Counted from the first letter of the stretch, positions 8,302-17,857 are shown. The stretch: DNA of 64,000 nucleotides from Fibrobacter sp. UBA4223 (GCA_002382975.1 DFTB01000006.1:302092-366091), one strand, 5' to 3'. Notes: generated from the letters alone by a model not told the origin. Numbers and translations: made by a program.

Positions 8302-9468
8302 ATGGGATTTTTGAAAACTGCGACTTTGTGCCTCGGTCTGGGAGTGCTGGTTGCGTCTGCCTATATCGTCAAGGAAGGCGACACCCTCTGGGACCTGAGT
8401 GACGAATTCCTGAACGACCCCTTCGCCTGGCCCGACCTGTGGGAAAACAACAGGCATATCCAGGACCCCCACTGGATTTATCCAGGTGACTCCATCTACT
8501 TCGGGGACAGCACCCGAGAAGAACCTGTAGCGATCCCCACCACCCAGAACCGCTACCCCTGCGGTGGCGCCATCGCCGACACCAACCTCCCTAAGGGCGT
8601 TTCCGCCGTAGGTTGCGACCAAGGCGATGCACGGAACGGCGACTTCGAAAACATGTTGGGTGACCTGCGCAACCGCGACAAGCGCCCCAAAAAGACCAAG
8701 AAAGATGACGTTTACTACTACAAGCAGCGTCCGGCACCGAAAATTTTCAATGGTTATTACCAGATTCTCGCCCCAGAGATTTACGATGTTGACGCCCTGA
8801 AAAAAGACGAAACATTCTTCTCCATCCGTTCCGGCGAACGGAAGGAACCCATTCTCCACATTCCCGAAATGGAAGTGGTGGTTGGAATCGGCAAAAAGAC
8901 CGATATCAAGGCAAAGAAGGGAGACCTGATAGAAATCCTAGATGCACGAGCTATCGAAGTCCCCGGCACCCATGGAAAGAGCTTTGACACCTACGCCATG
9001 CTTAGACTTTCGGGCATTGCAAAAATTACCGCCGTTGGCGACACCTTGTCCCGTGCACAAATTGTGCAGAGCTTCAGAGAAATCAAGATTAACCAATCCA
9101 AAGCCCGTGTCAAAAAAGCTCCGAAAGTCCTGAATGTGAGCGGCTATGGAAAGGAACAAAAAGCAGACATCGAAGAGATGGCAACAATCCGTTATTCTAT
9201 GGACCCCATGCTGATTATTGGAGCCTACTCTTACGTGCTCATTGACAAAGGCAAAGAGGACAAGTTCCGTACCGGAGATGCCATCGCCATCTGGGAACAG
9301 GACAAATCCGACGAAAGCATTCCGCCCCGTCTTCTTGGCCGAGGCATCATTGCCCGAGCCACCGACCACGAAGCCGCAGTGCTAATTCGTGAAATCTACT
9401 CCAACAACCGCCGCGTAGAAATGGGTCACAAGGTTTCCGTCACCCATAGAGCACAAATAGCCAAGTGA
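8302..9468 (+). CDS. LysM-domain secreted protein
   Basis: 388 residues. A signal segment (TATLCLGLGVLVASA) leads directly into a LysM repeat (residues ~21-67: YIVKEGDTLWDLSDEFLND ... NRHIQDPHWIYPGDSIYFGD), a fold that binds peptidoglycan. The remainder is predicted beta-rich with repeated DAL/GD loops and resembles periplasmic LysM proteins of unknown role. It ends with GTGA overlap with a small membrane ORF and stands in front of a histidine kinase, so it may report on or respond to envelope state. RBS AAGGA before ATTACTATG. Confidence 0.85.
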   Translation: MGFLKTATLCLGLGVLVASAYIVKEGDTLWDLSDEFLNDPFAWPDLWENNRHIQDPHWIYPGDSIYFGDSTREEPVAIPTTQNRYPCGGAIADTNLPKGVSAVGCDQGDARNGDFENMLGDLRNRDKRPKKTKKDDVYYYKQRPAPKIFNGYYQILAPEIYDVDALKKDETFFSIRSGERKEPILHIPEMEVVVGIGKKTDIKAKKGDLIEILDARAIEVPGTHGKSFDTYAMLRLSGIAKITAVGDTLSRAQIVQSFREIKINQSKARVKKAPKVLNVSGYGKEQKADIEEMATIRYSMDPMLIIGAYSYVLIDKGKEDKFRTGDAIAIWEQDKSDESIPPRLLGRGIIARATDHEAAVLIREIYSNNRRVEMGHKVSVTHRAQIAK

Positions 9469-9581
9469 CAAAAACACTGATAGCCATATCCGCATTAGCC
9501 TTTTCATTGGTCACTTTATTGATGGGGACCAGCGTTCTCATATTGTTGTTCCCCAGCATTTCGTCGCACCTCCCCTTCTAA
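9465..9581 (+). CDS. Possible 38-residue membrane peptide
   Basis: GTG start overlaps the LysM gene stop (GTGA). The frame encodes one hydrophobic helix (LIAISALAFSLVTLLMG, then TSVLILLFP) and ends TAA at 9579-9581. The start-stop overlap and the AGGAGG just after the stop, which serves the next gene, make translational coupling plausible. Nothing else supports expression; it could be chance. Confidence 0.4.
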   Translation: MTKTLIAISALAFSLVTLLMGTSVLILLFPSISSHLPF

Positions 9582-9597
9582 AGTTAGGAGGTGACGG

Positions 9598-11640
9598 CTG
9601 AGAATCTCACGCAACAACCTCCTGTTCTTCGGCTTTTTTGCTGGAGCCATCGTTTTGCCGATGGCGATTCTTTCGTATTTGAGTTTTCGCAATATTCAGA
9701 ACGAGAACTTTCTTATCCAAAAAAACTTCGACGAGAACAGAGTTTCCCTACAAAAGGAACTAGAAGAAGCTCTCGAAAAAGAACAGAGCAAAATACTCCA
9801 AGAAACAAAAGCCGCATCACTGTTCTTGTACGAGCTTCCCAAAAGTCTGCTTGAATTTGGCAATGCCGCAAACTTCAAGGATGTACAGGGAGTTGAGGCC
9901 ATCTTCCTTTACAACAACGGGACGCTAGTCTATCCAGATATTTCATCCAAGTTACTTTCTCCGGAAAGAAGTTTCTCCGATATCAAGCCTTCGCCGTTGG
10001 AAAAAGCGCTTTTCCAGAGCGAACGGGAGGGGGGGGATCTCCAGGAAATCCAGTATTCTAGAGAAACCCTCCCAAGAATTCCATTACAACAACTGGACGA
10101 GCAAGTTCAAAACGTTATAGGATTAATCCGCCTAGCCTACAAGACCAAGCAATACTACAAGGCCCTGCGGATGCTGATTCCTCTAGAAAGCGCTCCTAAC
10201 CTAAAAGGATACCTGCACCCCAACCTCACCCGCTCCGTCAATCTGCTCCATTTTGAAATCCTGGTCAAAATGAGAAAGCACCAGGAAGCCGAGGACTACT
10301 GTCTGTCAGTATTAAATCAGTTCTTGCAAGAAAGCACAATCGAAGACATTCCCTCCACAAGATTTTTCTTTGAATCCGCCTTTACCCAAATTCTTTCTTT
10401 TGAAAGTTTGAAACAAGAAAAAAGAGAAGCCTTTTGGAACCTAAGATCCAACTTTAACCGCCAATTAAACTACACCGACATCCTTATCCGCAATCAAGAA
10501 CTATTCCAAAAAACATTGCACAGTGAAAATGCCTCCAAGTCGGGGGTACTGTTCAAATCAGAAGACGGTCTGACTCTTTTCAGATTATCGTACCCAATGT
10601 TGTCGGGAAATCAAGTTGTCATAGCCAAGGTAGATGAGCTGGCTTACCAACATCGTATCATAGACAAATTAAGAAATGTTGCTCAGCGTTGGAACAACAT
10701 TCCCTTTTCCATTACCGATGCAAAGGATTCGCTTTTACTCGGAGCTATCCCAGACAGTGCAAATGCCATTTCGCAAGTCTTCTTTAGCACGGCCCCTTCG
10801 TGGCAATTATGTCTTTACGAAAAAGATGTAGGCGAAATCCGAAAAGAATCCAGGCATCGAATGCTCCTGATGTATGGCCTTTTGTTTTTCTCCCTCATTA
10901 CGGTGATATTTGGCTCCTTCTTTATGCTACGTTTCTTTATTCAGGAACACAAGCTTTTGGCCATGAAGGCAAACTTCCTTTCTAGCGTCTCTCACGAATT
11001 GAAAACACCCCTCACCTCTATCAAGATGTTCGCCGAAATGATGGCTAGAGGGCGCGTCATGAAAGTCGAAAAAGTCCAGGAATACTCTGGACTCATCAAC
11101 AAGGAAGCCTCCCGACTAGAAAACCTGATCGGAGCTATTCTAAACTACACACGCATGGAGCACGGTACAGGTGCATTCAAGTGGGAAAAATTAGACTTTT
11201 CTGTATGCGCCAAGAAAGTCTTTGAAGCGGTAGAAGATATTGGCGTTGAAAAGGGACTTTCTTTCAAAACCCATTTTGACCCCAACGTATATGTCATGGG
11301 CGATTACACGGCACTTTATAGCCTAGCGCAGAATCTAATAGAAAATGCGATTAAATACACCAATGCTCCCGGCGACATTGAAATCAAGGTTTACAACGAA
11401 GACGACCGCGCCGTATTTTCAGTAATTGACACGGGCGTAGGCATCCCTTCTTCGGAACAAAAAAATATATTTAATGATTTTTATAGGGTTGGCGACGAGA
11501 TGACCCGTAGTACAAAAGGCTCTGGACTTGGACTTGCCATTGTAAAACGTGTGGCAGAGACACACAAAGCAACCATTTCTCTGGTGAGCAAGCCCGGCAA
11601 AGGCTCCAACTTTACAGTTAGATTTAGAAAGGTGGATTAA
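9598..11640 (+). CDS. Sensor histidine kinase (start probably non-AUG)
   Basis: About 680 residues. Two transmembrane helices (residues ~7-27 and ~420-445: LLMYGLLFFSLITVIFGSF) flank a long extracytoplasmic sensor with TPR-like helices. Then come HisKA (SSVSHELKTPL, phospho-His ~466), N box LIENAIKYTN, G1 DTGVGIP and G2 GSGLGLAIV. No HAMP is evident. The first ATG (9661) would truncate the first helix. AGGAGG at 9586-9591 is 6 bases before CTG at 9598 and just after an in-frame stop at 9592-9594, so I place the start there. The first possible start inside the helix is TTG 9655. Partner regulator lies 1 base downstream. Confidence 0.9.
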   Translation: MRISRNNLLFFGFFAGAIVLPMAILSYLSFRNIQNENFLIQKNFDENRVSLQKELEEALEKEQSKILQETKAASLFLYELPKSLLEFGNAANFKDVQGVEAIFLYNNGTLVYPDISSKLLSPERSFSDIKPSPLEKALFQSEREGGDLQEIQYSRETLPRIPLQQLDEQVQNVIGLIRLAYKTKQYYKALRMLIPLESAPNLKGYLHPNLTRSVNLLHFEILVKMRKHQEAEDYCLSVLNQFLQESTIEDIPSTRFFFESAFTQILSFESLKQEKREAFWNLRSNFNRQLNYTDILIRNQELFQKTLHSENASKSGVLFKSEDGLTLFRLSYPMLSGNQVVIAKVDELAYQHRIIDKLRNVAQRWNNIPFSITDAKDSLLLGAIPDSANAISQVFFSTAPSWQLCLYEKDVGEIRKESRHRMLLMYGLLFFSLITVIFGSFFMLRFFIQEHKLLAMKANFLSSVSHELKTPLTSIKMFAEMMARGRVMKVEKVQEYSGLINKEASRLENLIGAILNYTRMEHGTGAFKWEKLDFSVCAKKVFEAVEDIGVEKGLSFKTHFDPNVYVMGDYTALYSLAQNLIENAIKYTNAPGDIEIKVYNEDDRAVFSVIDTGVGIPSSEQKNIFNDFYRVGDEMTRSTKGSGLGLAIVKRVAETHKATISLVSKPGKGSNFTVRFRKVD

Positions 11641-11641
11641 C

Positions 11642-12349
11642 ATGCAACACAAAATTCTCATCGTAGAAGACGAAGAAATTATCCGGCTCGGTCTGCAAGA
11701 CAACTTTGAGTTGGAAAATTACATCGTGGAAACCGCAGCCGATGGCGAAGAAGCCATCGCCAAGGCGGATTCCTTTATGCCGCACCTGGTAATCCTCGAT
11801 CTGATGATTCCAAAGAAGAGCGGGTTCGAGGTCTGCCGTGTCATCCGCAAGAAACACCCGCAGACATTCATCATCATGCTTACAGCCAAGACCGAAGAAA
11901 CCAGCAAGGTAGCCGGGCTCGAGATGGGGGCAGATGACTACGTAACCAAGCCCTTCTCCATCTTGGAACTCTTGGCCCGAGTTAAGGCATTCCTTCGTAG
12001 GGTTGATACAGATGCAACCTCCGCACAGGCTGCGGCACCTTCCGAGGTAGTAGACTTCGCAGACATCCACCTAGATTTCAAGAAGTACGAAGCCACCAAG
12101 GGAGGCGTCCCCCTAGAAATGTCCGCCAGGGAATTCCAGATTCTCAAGTATTTCTGGCAGCACAAGGGTGAGGTCGTTCTACGAGAAGACCTACTGCAAG
12201 ATATTTGGGGTTACACCACCGACAACATGCCTTCTACCCGAACAATTGACAACCATATCGTGAACCTTCGCAAAAAACTAGAAGATGACCAAGCCAACCC
12301 CAAAATCATTCTTTCTATCAGAGGAGCAGGGTATAAGTTTGATGTGTGA
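11642..12349 (+). CDS. OmpR/PhoB-family response regulator
   Basis: 235 residues. The receiver domain has acidic EDE (residues 9-12), phospho-acceptor D53 in LVILDLMIP, Thr in MLTAKT and Lys in YVTKPFS. The winged-helix DNA-binding domain begins near residue 130 (MSAREFQILKYFWQHKGEVV, TRTIDNHIVNLRKKLE, IRGAGYKFDV). It starts 1 base after the kinase stop, so the two form one two-component system. The target genes are unknown; neighbours suggest envelope control. The stop abuts a heptamer tract. Confidence 0.95.
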   Translation: MQHKILIVEDEEIIRLGLQDNFELENYIVETAADGEEAIAKADSFMPHLVILDLMIPKKSGFEVCRVIRKKHPQTFIIMLTAKTEETSKVAGLEMGADDYVTKPFSILELLARVKAFLRRVDTDATSAQAAAPSEVVDFADIHLDFKKYEATKGGVPLEMSAREFQILKYFWQHKGEVVLREDLLQDIWGYTTDNMPSTRTIDNHIVNLRKKLEDDQANPKIILSIRGAGYKFDV

Positions 12350-12350
12350 C

Positions 12351-12399
12351 GAGTTGTGAGTTGTGAGTTATGAGTTGTGAGTTTTAACTGAAAACTGAT
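12351..12399. repeat. Heptamer tract (GAGTTGT type, then AACTGAW)
   Basis: Five units GAGTTGT, GAGTTGT, GAGTTAT, GAGTTGT, GAGTTTT are followed by two units AACTGAA, AACTGAT in the same 7-bp register. They fill the spacer between the response regulator and the next gene. Confidence 0.75.
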
Positions 12400-12411
12400 G
12401 GCCGAAAAAAA

Positions 12412-14937
12412 ATGCTGAACCGCAGATTGGACATAGGACATTACGCAATACGCACGGCAATAATGCTTGTGTGGTTATGCGGACTTGCTTCGTTTGCATC
12501 AGCTGAAAAAATGGAATCTTCTATCCAAGAAGCCCTATATCGTTTTGAAATGAAGGGAGAATTCCAAAAAGCCATAGGCATTTTAGAAAAGGTTGTCAGC
12601 GAAGGGGATGCAGAAGACCAGGAACAAGCAAGTTTTTATCTCGGCAAGATTCAAGAACTAGCAGGCAACACGCAATCTGCAAATCTCTATTATAAGCAAA
12701 GTCTCAAAAAAACTTCGATAACGAGAAAAGCCTACTGGCTTTCCGAAAGAATCGCAGCAACCGAAAGCTCTCCAGAAACCATCCAAAAAAACACCCTTCA
12801 TCTGAAGTCCCCTATACTTAAAATTTTTGAGGGATCCCCGTCTTACATTCACCTACAAGATGGAAACATATACAAAATCAAAAACGATTCTCTTATTAGA
12901 GTTTCCGCCAACGTAGCAAACAATGCCGAAGTGCTGAAAATAGACAATACTGGAATATGGTTCTTTTTACCAGAAAAAGACAGCCTTCGTTTTAAGCCAT
13001 TTAACAACGTTCGCAAGGCAAAAGCCTTTGCTCTAAGAAACCCTAAAGGAATCGTCACTGGCAACAAAAAAAGCCTGATCCAAGGGGATTATGTCATTGC
13101 CCTAGTCAATAAAAAAGGCGAACAAGAGCAATCAAGCGACAAATACAACGAATGCATCGTGGAATCTTATTACGCACCTATAGAACATTTTGTTTTAAAC
13201 TGTCCAGACAACGCCCTTCATTTTTTGTCTGACGAGAATCTTTCAGAATCCTTTACCATTAGCCAATACGACGCCATTCAAAAGGTAACCATTACAAAGG
13301 ATAATATCATATTCTACTCAGGAGGAAACCTGTTCTGTTACAACCTACTCAAGGGTACAGAGCCTCGTTGGAAAGTTTCGTTTAATACCATAGAAAACAT
13401 TGTTCCCTTTGAAGGAAAAATTGCAGTACTTGAGGCTTCAGGCCGTATTTCTTTGGTGAACCTCAATACAGGAACCCCTGTTTCAGTTACACGAAGCGAT
13501 GCAGACAGGATCCATCCATTAGCAAAGGGAACTCTCGGACTATTTACTAGCGAAGGGGCTCTTATTGTGGTAGACACCCTGCTTCGCCCCATTTGGAACT
13601 TCAACTTTGCAAAGCCCATTGTTACGGCCCCTATCCTCACTGACGGAAATACCTATTTAAATTTTGACGGACAAAACCTACAAGGCATAGCTCCAAATTA
13701 TTATGGCAAGACACCCCTTGCATCGAGTCTGCTTTCACAACAGGCCGCAATACTGGCAGAAACCGCCCAGTGGGACAAGCTCACATCAGTTTTAGATTCC
13801 CTGCTAAAATTGGAGCCAGGCAATGCCGAAGCATGGCTTTTCAAAGCCTTGCAATTAGAAAACACCCAGGGCAAAGAACAGGAACGGCAAAAAGCATGGG
13901 CCGAAGCCGTACGCTTATCTGTCAGCAATCCCCAGGTAACACCGCTTGTACTTGGACGCTATGGGAAAGCCATTGGGGCCAAATTCGTAAGCCTCTTAAA
14001 CATATCGCCGAAAACAAAATATCCTCAATTCTTCGGCAGCAAAAAGAATCTCTTCACAGTGGATCCGGCGGCAAATCGTTTAATTTGCATCAACGCCGAA
14101 AACGGCGAACTTCGTTGGACAAGGACCTTGTCCAAGATGGATAACAGTCCGGTTATCAGCAGTGATGAAAAGTCCTTAGCTTTGGCTTCCGGATTCAGCC
14201 TAAACATTTACGACCTAAGTAAGGACGGAAAAAAGGTGACCATTCAACTTCCCGGAAAGGCTTTCAACATTACGCTAGAACCAGAAACCATCTATATTTC
14301 TACTTGGAACGGATTCCTAATGAAACTCACTAGGCCCGATGGAAGATTGGCCTGGTCTAGAAAGATTTTTGACCTACCGTTCCTTTTTGCAAGGGACGAC
14401 TCCCAAATTATAACGGCCAGCCTAGAAGGCAACATCACCCACCTATGGGAAGGATCTGGACAAATCAAGCAGGAATCAGGGCGGATCCAGGCAGGCATCT
14501 CGCAAATGACCCATGCCGATTCCGCTATAATCTTTGCCACCAACAACAACAGGCTTCTCATTTATGATGCAAGGACCCCAGCCAAGGAGCCATTACAAAT
14601 TCTGATGGAGTCCCCAATAGCATCGCTTCAGGCGTTCCCCTACAAGGGGACAAATTGCGTCCTAGTGGGGCTTGCAAACCAAAGTCTACTTCTGTATACC
14701 ATCTCTGGAACGCCCCTATGGAAATTCCAGGGGAAAAGTTCCATCTTTTCAAAACCTTTTGTGGAAGATGGCCTAGCCTGGCTAGACCAGGGTAACGAAG
14801 TTGTCGCCATATCCCTTTCTGATGGGAAAATAGTCCACCGTTTCAGCACGCCCGGTGGAGCAGGAACCCCCTTTATCCTGAACAAGACTCTCTTTAGCGC
14901 ATCCTCTAAAAGGTTGTTGTACGGTTTTTCCCTCTAA
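12412..14937 (+). CDS. Secreted TPR plus beta-propeller protein
   Basis: 841 residues. Signal peptide within residues 1-31 (IMLVWLCGLASFASA). Residues ~35-115 contain TPR-like helices (EALYRFEMKGEFQKAIGILE, EQASFYLGKIQELAGN). Blade-like repeats of PQQ/Trp-Asp type follow (LFCYNLLKGTEPRWKVSF, LICINAENGELRWTRTL, LTRPDGRLAWSRKI, LYTISGTPLWKFQGK), with a second TPR stretch near 455-495. Probably a periplasmic or surface scaffold; no enzymatic motif seen. It follows the two-component genes and may be regulated by them. An ATG at 12463 is an alternative start. Confidence 0.8.
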   Translation: MLNRRLDIGHYAIRTAIMLVWLCGLASFASAEKMESSIQEALYRFEMKGEFQKAIGILEKVVSEGDAEDQEQASFYLGKIQELAGNTQSANLYYKQSLKKTSITRKAYWLSERIAATESSPETIQKNTLHLKSPILKIFEGSPSYIHLQDGNIYKIKNDSLIRVSANVANNAEVLKIDNTGIWFFLPEKDSLRFKPFNNVRKAKAFALRNPKGIVTGNKKSLIQGDYVIALVNKKGEQEQSSDKYNECIVESYYAPIEHFVLNCPDNALHFLSDENLSESFTISQYDAIQKVTITKDNIIFYSGGNLFCYNLLKGTEPRWKVSFNTIENIVPFEGKIAVLEASGRISLVNLNTGTPVSVTRSDADRIHPLAKGTLGLFTSEGALIVVDTLLRPIWNFNFAKPIVTAPILTDGNTYLNFDGQNLQGIAPNYYGKTPLASSLLSQQAAILAETAQWDKLTSVLDSLLKLEPGNAEAWLFKALQLENTQGKEQERQKAWAEAVRLSVSNPQVTPLVLGRYGKAIGAKFVSLLNISPKTKYPQFFGSKKNLFTVDPAANRLICINAENGELRWTRTLSKMDNSPVISSDEKSLALASGFSLNIYDLSKDGKKVTIQLPGKAFNITLEPETIYISTWNGFLMKLTRPDGRLAWSRKIFDLPFLFARDDSQIITASLEGNITHLWEGSGQIKQESGRIQAGISQMTHADSAIIFATNNNRLLIYDARTPAKEPLQILMESPIASLQAFPYKGTNCVLVGLANQSLLLYTISGTPLWKFQGKSSIFSKPFVEDGLAWLDQGNEVVAISLSDGKIVHRFSTPGGAGTPFILNKTLFSASSKRLLYGFSL

Positions 14938-14960
14938 ATGGTAAAATTCAACCATTTTTA
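14936..14960 (+). terminator. Weak hairpin after the propeller gene
   Basis: AAATGGT and ACCATTT pair around an 8-base AT-rich loop and are followed by TTA, directly at the stop codon. The stem is AT-rich and short, so termination is uncertain. Confidence 0.3.
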
Positions 14961-15051
14961 CTCCGATTTAGACTGCTTTTAGCCTCAAAATAGTGGTTTT
15001 TCCTTTGAAAAAACATTACATTTCTATATGTTGTAATTGTCTTTTAGAAGG

Positions 15052-16821
15052 ATGAAGATTTTGACATTTTTCAAGGTTTTAAGCGTCTTTGCCCTTACAG
15101 GCGTTCTGATTACTTTCTCCGGTTGCAAGACCGAAGAAAATTCAGAGGTTGTCCAGAGCCAGCAAGAATACCCAAGAAGTGAGACCCTCTATATTGGAGG
15201 GTTCGACTGGGCACCTCCGGCAACGTTCAACCCTCTGGACTACGACCCCAATTTCCCTATCGACGGGAATGTCCGCCTTATGTACGAGACCCTGGTTACC
15301 TACAACCAGCTTAATGGCGAACTGGAACCCATGCTTGCCGACAGTTTCAAGCAGACTGACGACGCCGTCATCGTTCATCTAGACGAACGGGCCAAATGGA
15401 ATAACGGCGAACCGGTGTCCGTGGATGACGTTATTTTTTCCTTCTTCATTGATTCAATCCTGCCCACCCCAAGGCATGGCAACTGGAACTATATCAAGAA
15501 GATTTCTGCAGACAGCAACAACAACATTACATTCTCCTTAAATCAAGAGAATCGGAACCCCCTGATCCTTCTAAATGCCATAGCGGAAACCTCCATTCTC
15601 CCCAAAAAAGTCTTTGGTCCTATTGTCCTAAATGCCGTAAGCAATAAAACATACGACATGGCCAAGGTCACAGCATTTAAAAACGACTCCAATCCCGTAG
15701 TTTCCGGACCATACGACTTAAAAACATTCTCCCCCGACAAGATTGTCCTGGAAAGAAATGACAATTACTGGGGCAATGTAAAGCACGGCGGCAAGAAGCC
15801 CGCCCCCAAATACATCATCCACTCCTTGTACAACGGCAACAACCACTTCAACAGTGCTATGGTCAAGGGTAACCTAGACGTATCTTCCATTTTCCTTCCC
15901 CGTATTTGGGACAAGGTTAAGGACAGTATTCGCGCCTGGAGCAGGAACGAACCGTACCACCAACCCGGGTCCATTACTACGTTATTGATAGCCCATCATC
16001 AAAAGCCCTTTAGTGATGTTGCTTTCCGCAGAGCTCTTGCACATAGCATCAACTTCGAAAAAGTCAAGGCGCGTGCTATATCCAACTATACACCGGCCAT
16101 GCAATCTGGATTTATCCTGCCCTTCGGTACAGAAAGCAAATTCTTCAATAAAGATGATGCCGAAAAATATGGATATGAATTCGATTTGGACAAGGCCCGT
16201 AGCATTCTGAAGGATGCGGGCTACTCCTGGAATGCCGAAGGCGCTCTTCTGGACCCCGATGGCAGCCCCGTCCGCACCATCAAGTTGGAATGCCCCCAGG
16301 GCTGGACCGACTGGGAAGACGCCATCAAGGTCATTGCCGGAACCTTCCAGGAAATCGGCATTCCTGCCGAAGAATATTTCGTGGACTACGGCGTGTGGGA
16401 CAAGGACCTGCGCTTGGGAACCTTCGACCTCGCCATGAAGACCCAGACGGCTGAGCTCTCCGCTGCAACACCCTGGACAAGATTCTCCCAGATTATGGGT
16501 CCCATCGGGCTCAAACCTGTGGGCGAGGATGCCTTTTCCAACCAGGGTCGTTTCAGCAACGACGAGGCAAATAAACTGTTGGACAAGATCCCCACTATCC
16601 GCGACGAAGCCGAACTGACACTCGCCTACCGCGAACTGAACAAAATTTTTATGGAAACCATACCGGTGCTTCCGGTCATGTACAGGCCAACCCAGTACTA
16701 CCAGTTCTCCACCAAGCACTGGACCAATTTCCCCACCGAAGAAAACCCCTACGCACCGCCGCAGCACTTGATTGTTGCCGCCGGAGTGAAGGCGCTGTGG
16801 GAAATTCAGGCCGTAAAATGA
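15052..16821 (+). CDS. Peptide ABC transporter substrate-binding lipoprotein (SBP_bac_5)
   Basis: About 589 residues. Lipoprotein signal with lipobox TFSGC; the Cys would be acylated. The mature part shows the family-5 binding-protein order: YIGGFDWAPPATFNPLD, VRLMYETLVTYN, ADSFKQTDDAVIVHLDERAKW, GEPVSVDDVIFSF and, late, FSDVAFRRALAHSINFEK. It binds oligopeptides or similar ligands for an ABC importer, but no permease or ATPase gene is adjacent. AGAAGG directly abuts ATG 15052, too close for that start, so TTG 15061 or TTG 15037 are alternatives. Confidence 0.9.
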   Translation: MKILTFFKVLSVFALTGVLITFSGCKTEENSEVVQSQQEYPRSETLYIGGFDWAPPATFNPLDYDPNFPIDGNVRLMYETLVTYNQLNGELEPMLADSFKQTDDAVIVHLDERAKWNNGEPVSVDDVIFSFFIDSILPTPRHGNWNYIKKISADSNNNITFSLNQENRNPLILLNAIAETSILPKKVFGPIVLNAVSNKTYDMAKVTAFKNDSNPVVSGPYDLKTFSPDKIVLERNDNYWGNVKHGGKKPAPKYIIHSLYNGNNHFNSAMVKGNLDVSSIFLPRIWDKVKDSIRAWSRNEPYHQPGSITTLLIAHHQKPFSDVAFRRALAHSINFEKVKARAISNYTPAMQSGFILPFGTESKFFNKDDAEKYGYEFDLDKARSILKDAGYSWNAEGALLDPDGSPVRTIKLECPQGWTDWEDAIKVIAGTFQEIGIPAEEYFVDYGVWDKDLRLGTFDLAMKTQTAELSAATPWTRFSQIMGPIGLKPVGEDAFSNQGRFSNDEANKLLDKIPTIRDEAELTLAYRELNKIFMETIPVLPVMYRPTQYYQFSTKHWTNFPTEENPYAPPQHLIVAAGVKALWEIQAVK

Positions 16822-16849
16822 TTTCGGATTTCGGTTTTCGGAACTAGGA
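16822..16849. repeat. Heptamer tract (TTTCGGA type)
   Basis: Units TTTCGGA, TTTCGGT, TTTCGGA, ACTAGGA in register, starting right after the TGA stop of the binding-protein gene. Confidence 0.6.
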
Positions 16850-16901
16850 TCTGTCCTGAATTAAATTTTTAGATTTGTGTTGTAAAAACAAGGAGTTGAT
16901 C

Positions 16902-17699
16902 GTGGGAAAGTCTCGTTTTATTTTGCCGAATGCATTTACTAGCATGAACTTTTTGTTAGGCGTTTTTGCCATCTGCTGGGTTACGGGAGCCTTTGATTCC
17001 TTCACCTCTACCGACACGCTCCGCATGGGTGCCTACTTCGTGATGCTCAGCATGCTTTTGGACAAGTTGGACGGCTTTGCCGCACGCCTGGTAAACGCCA
17101 GCTCTGAATTCGGAGCCCAGTTCGACAGCCTTGCCGACCTGATTGCTTTTGGACTTGCTCCCGCTTTTTGCGTGTTCTTTACCTACAAGATTTGCGCTCC
17201 CCAGTTCTTTGAGCAGAACGCGGCCCTGCTGGTGGTGACATTCTCTATCTATGTTCTCTGTGCCGCCATGCGCCTGGCCAAGTACAACGCCTGCGATTCC
17301 GACACCTACCACCATCATTTTTCAGGACTTCCTTCCACCTTTGCTGGCGCCATCAACGCCACCCTGGTCGTATTCCTGAAATCCAAGGGAATCTTCACAG
17401 ACCCCAACTCCGCGCTGGTGTTTATCCCCGTTGTGGTGATGCTTGCCACAGGTATCCTGATGGTGAGCCCGCTGTTCTTGCCCAAGCTTCAGCCCCGCAA
17501 GAACAAGGCCTTCAACATTTTCCAAGGCGTGCTGATCGTACTCACCTACATTGCCGGATTCATGTTTATTTCCGAAAAGGTCCCCTACGTGTTGGAATAC
17601 CTGCTTGTTCTCGGCGGATGCTACCTAGTCATCGGTTTTAGCGTAGGCCTTATCAACCGCAGCAAGATTATCGAGGAAGCAAAGGCTTCGAAAAATTAG
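16902..17699 (+). CDS. pssA: CDP-diacylglycerol-serine O-phosphatidyltransferase-like
   Basis: 265 residues, integral membrane. The CDP-alcohol phosphotransferase signature D-G-x2-A-R-x8-G-x3-D-x3-D is intact (DGFAARLVNASSEFGAQF plus DSLAD, residues ~53-76). About seven hydrophobic helices follow. It likely makes phosphatidylserine, precursor of phosphatidylethanolamine; a phosphatidylglycerophosphate synthase is less likely given the N-terminal LPNAFTSMNFLLG typical of PssA. GTG 16902 is chosen because AGGAG lies 6 bases upstream; the longer frame has no such site. Confidence 0.88.
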   Translation: MGKSRFILPNAFTSMNFLLGVFAICWVTGAFDSFTSTDTLRMGAYFVMLSMLLDKLDGFAARLVNASSEFGAQFDSLADLIAFGLAPAFCVFFTYKICAPQFFEQNAALLVVTFSIYVLCAAMRLAKYNACDSDTYHHHFSGLPSTFAGAINATLVVFLKSKGIFTDPNSALVFIPVVVMLATGILMVSPLFLPKLQPRKNKAFNIFQGVLIVLTYIAGFMFISEKVPYVLEYLLVLGGCYLVIGFSVGLINRSKIIEEAKASKN

Positions 17700-17729
17700 T
17701 TCAATAGCATAGGCAGAACTCAGTTCTAG

Positions 17730-17755
17730 ATTCCGGCTCGGAGGCCGGAATGACG
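17730..17755. repeat. Small palindromic repeat (RATGAC family)
   Basis: GATTCCGGC...GCCGGAATGAC: inverted arms CCGGC(T/C).../..GCCGG with a GATTCC head and GAATGAC tail shared with other copies in this window. Lies between convergent pssA and the M14 peptidase. Confidence 0.65.
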
Positions 17756-17799
17756 TAGGGACCTCGTAGATAATTGACGTCATGGCGGACCTAATCACA

Positions 17800-17833
17800 A
17801 TAGCCACTTGCAGTTTTACTGCTTAGTGGCTAT
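17800..17833. other. Long hairpin between convergent genes
   Basis: ATAGCCACTTGCAGT and ACTGCTTAGTGGCTAT pair almost perfectly around a TTT loop, giving a ~14-bp stem with a small internal loop. There is no U tract, so it may be a transcript-end stabiliser or two-way pause rather than a classical terminator. Confidence 0.5.
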
Positions 17834-17857
17834 GATCCTCGGCAACGGGGACGCCAT

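Noticed and set aside
17700-17857. tRNA or riboswitch in the pssA/M14 spacer
   Set aside because: The long hairpin does not form a cloverleaf and no conserved riboswitch core is visible.
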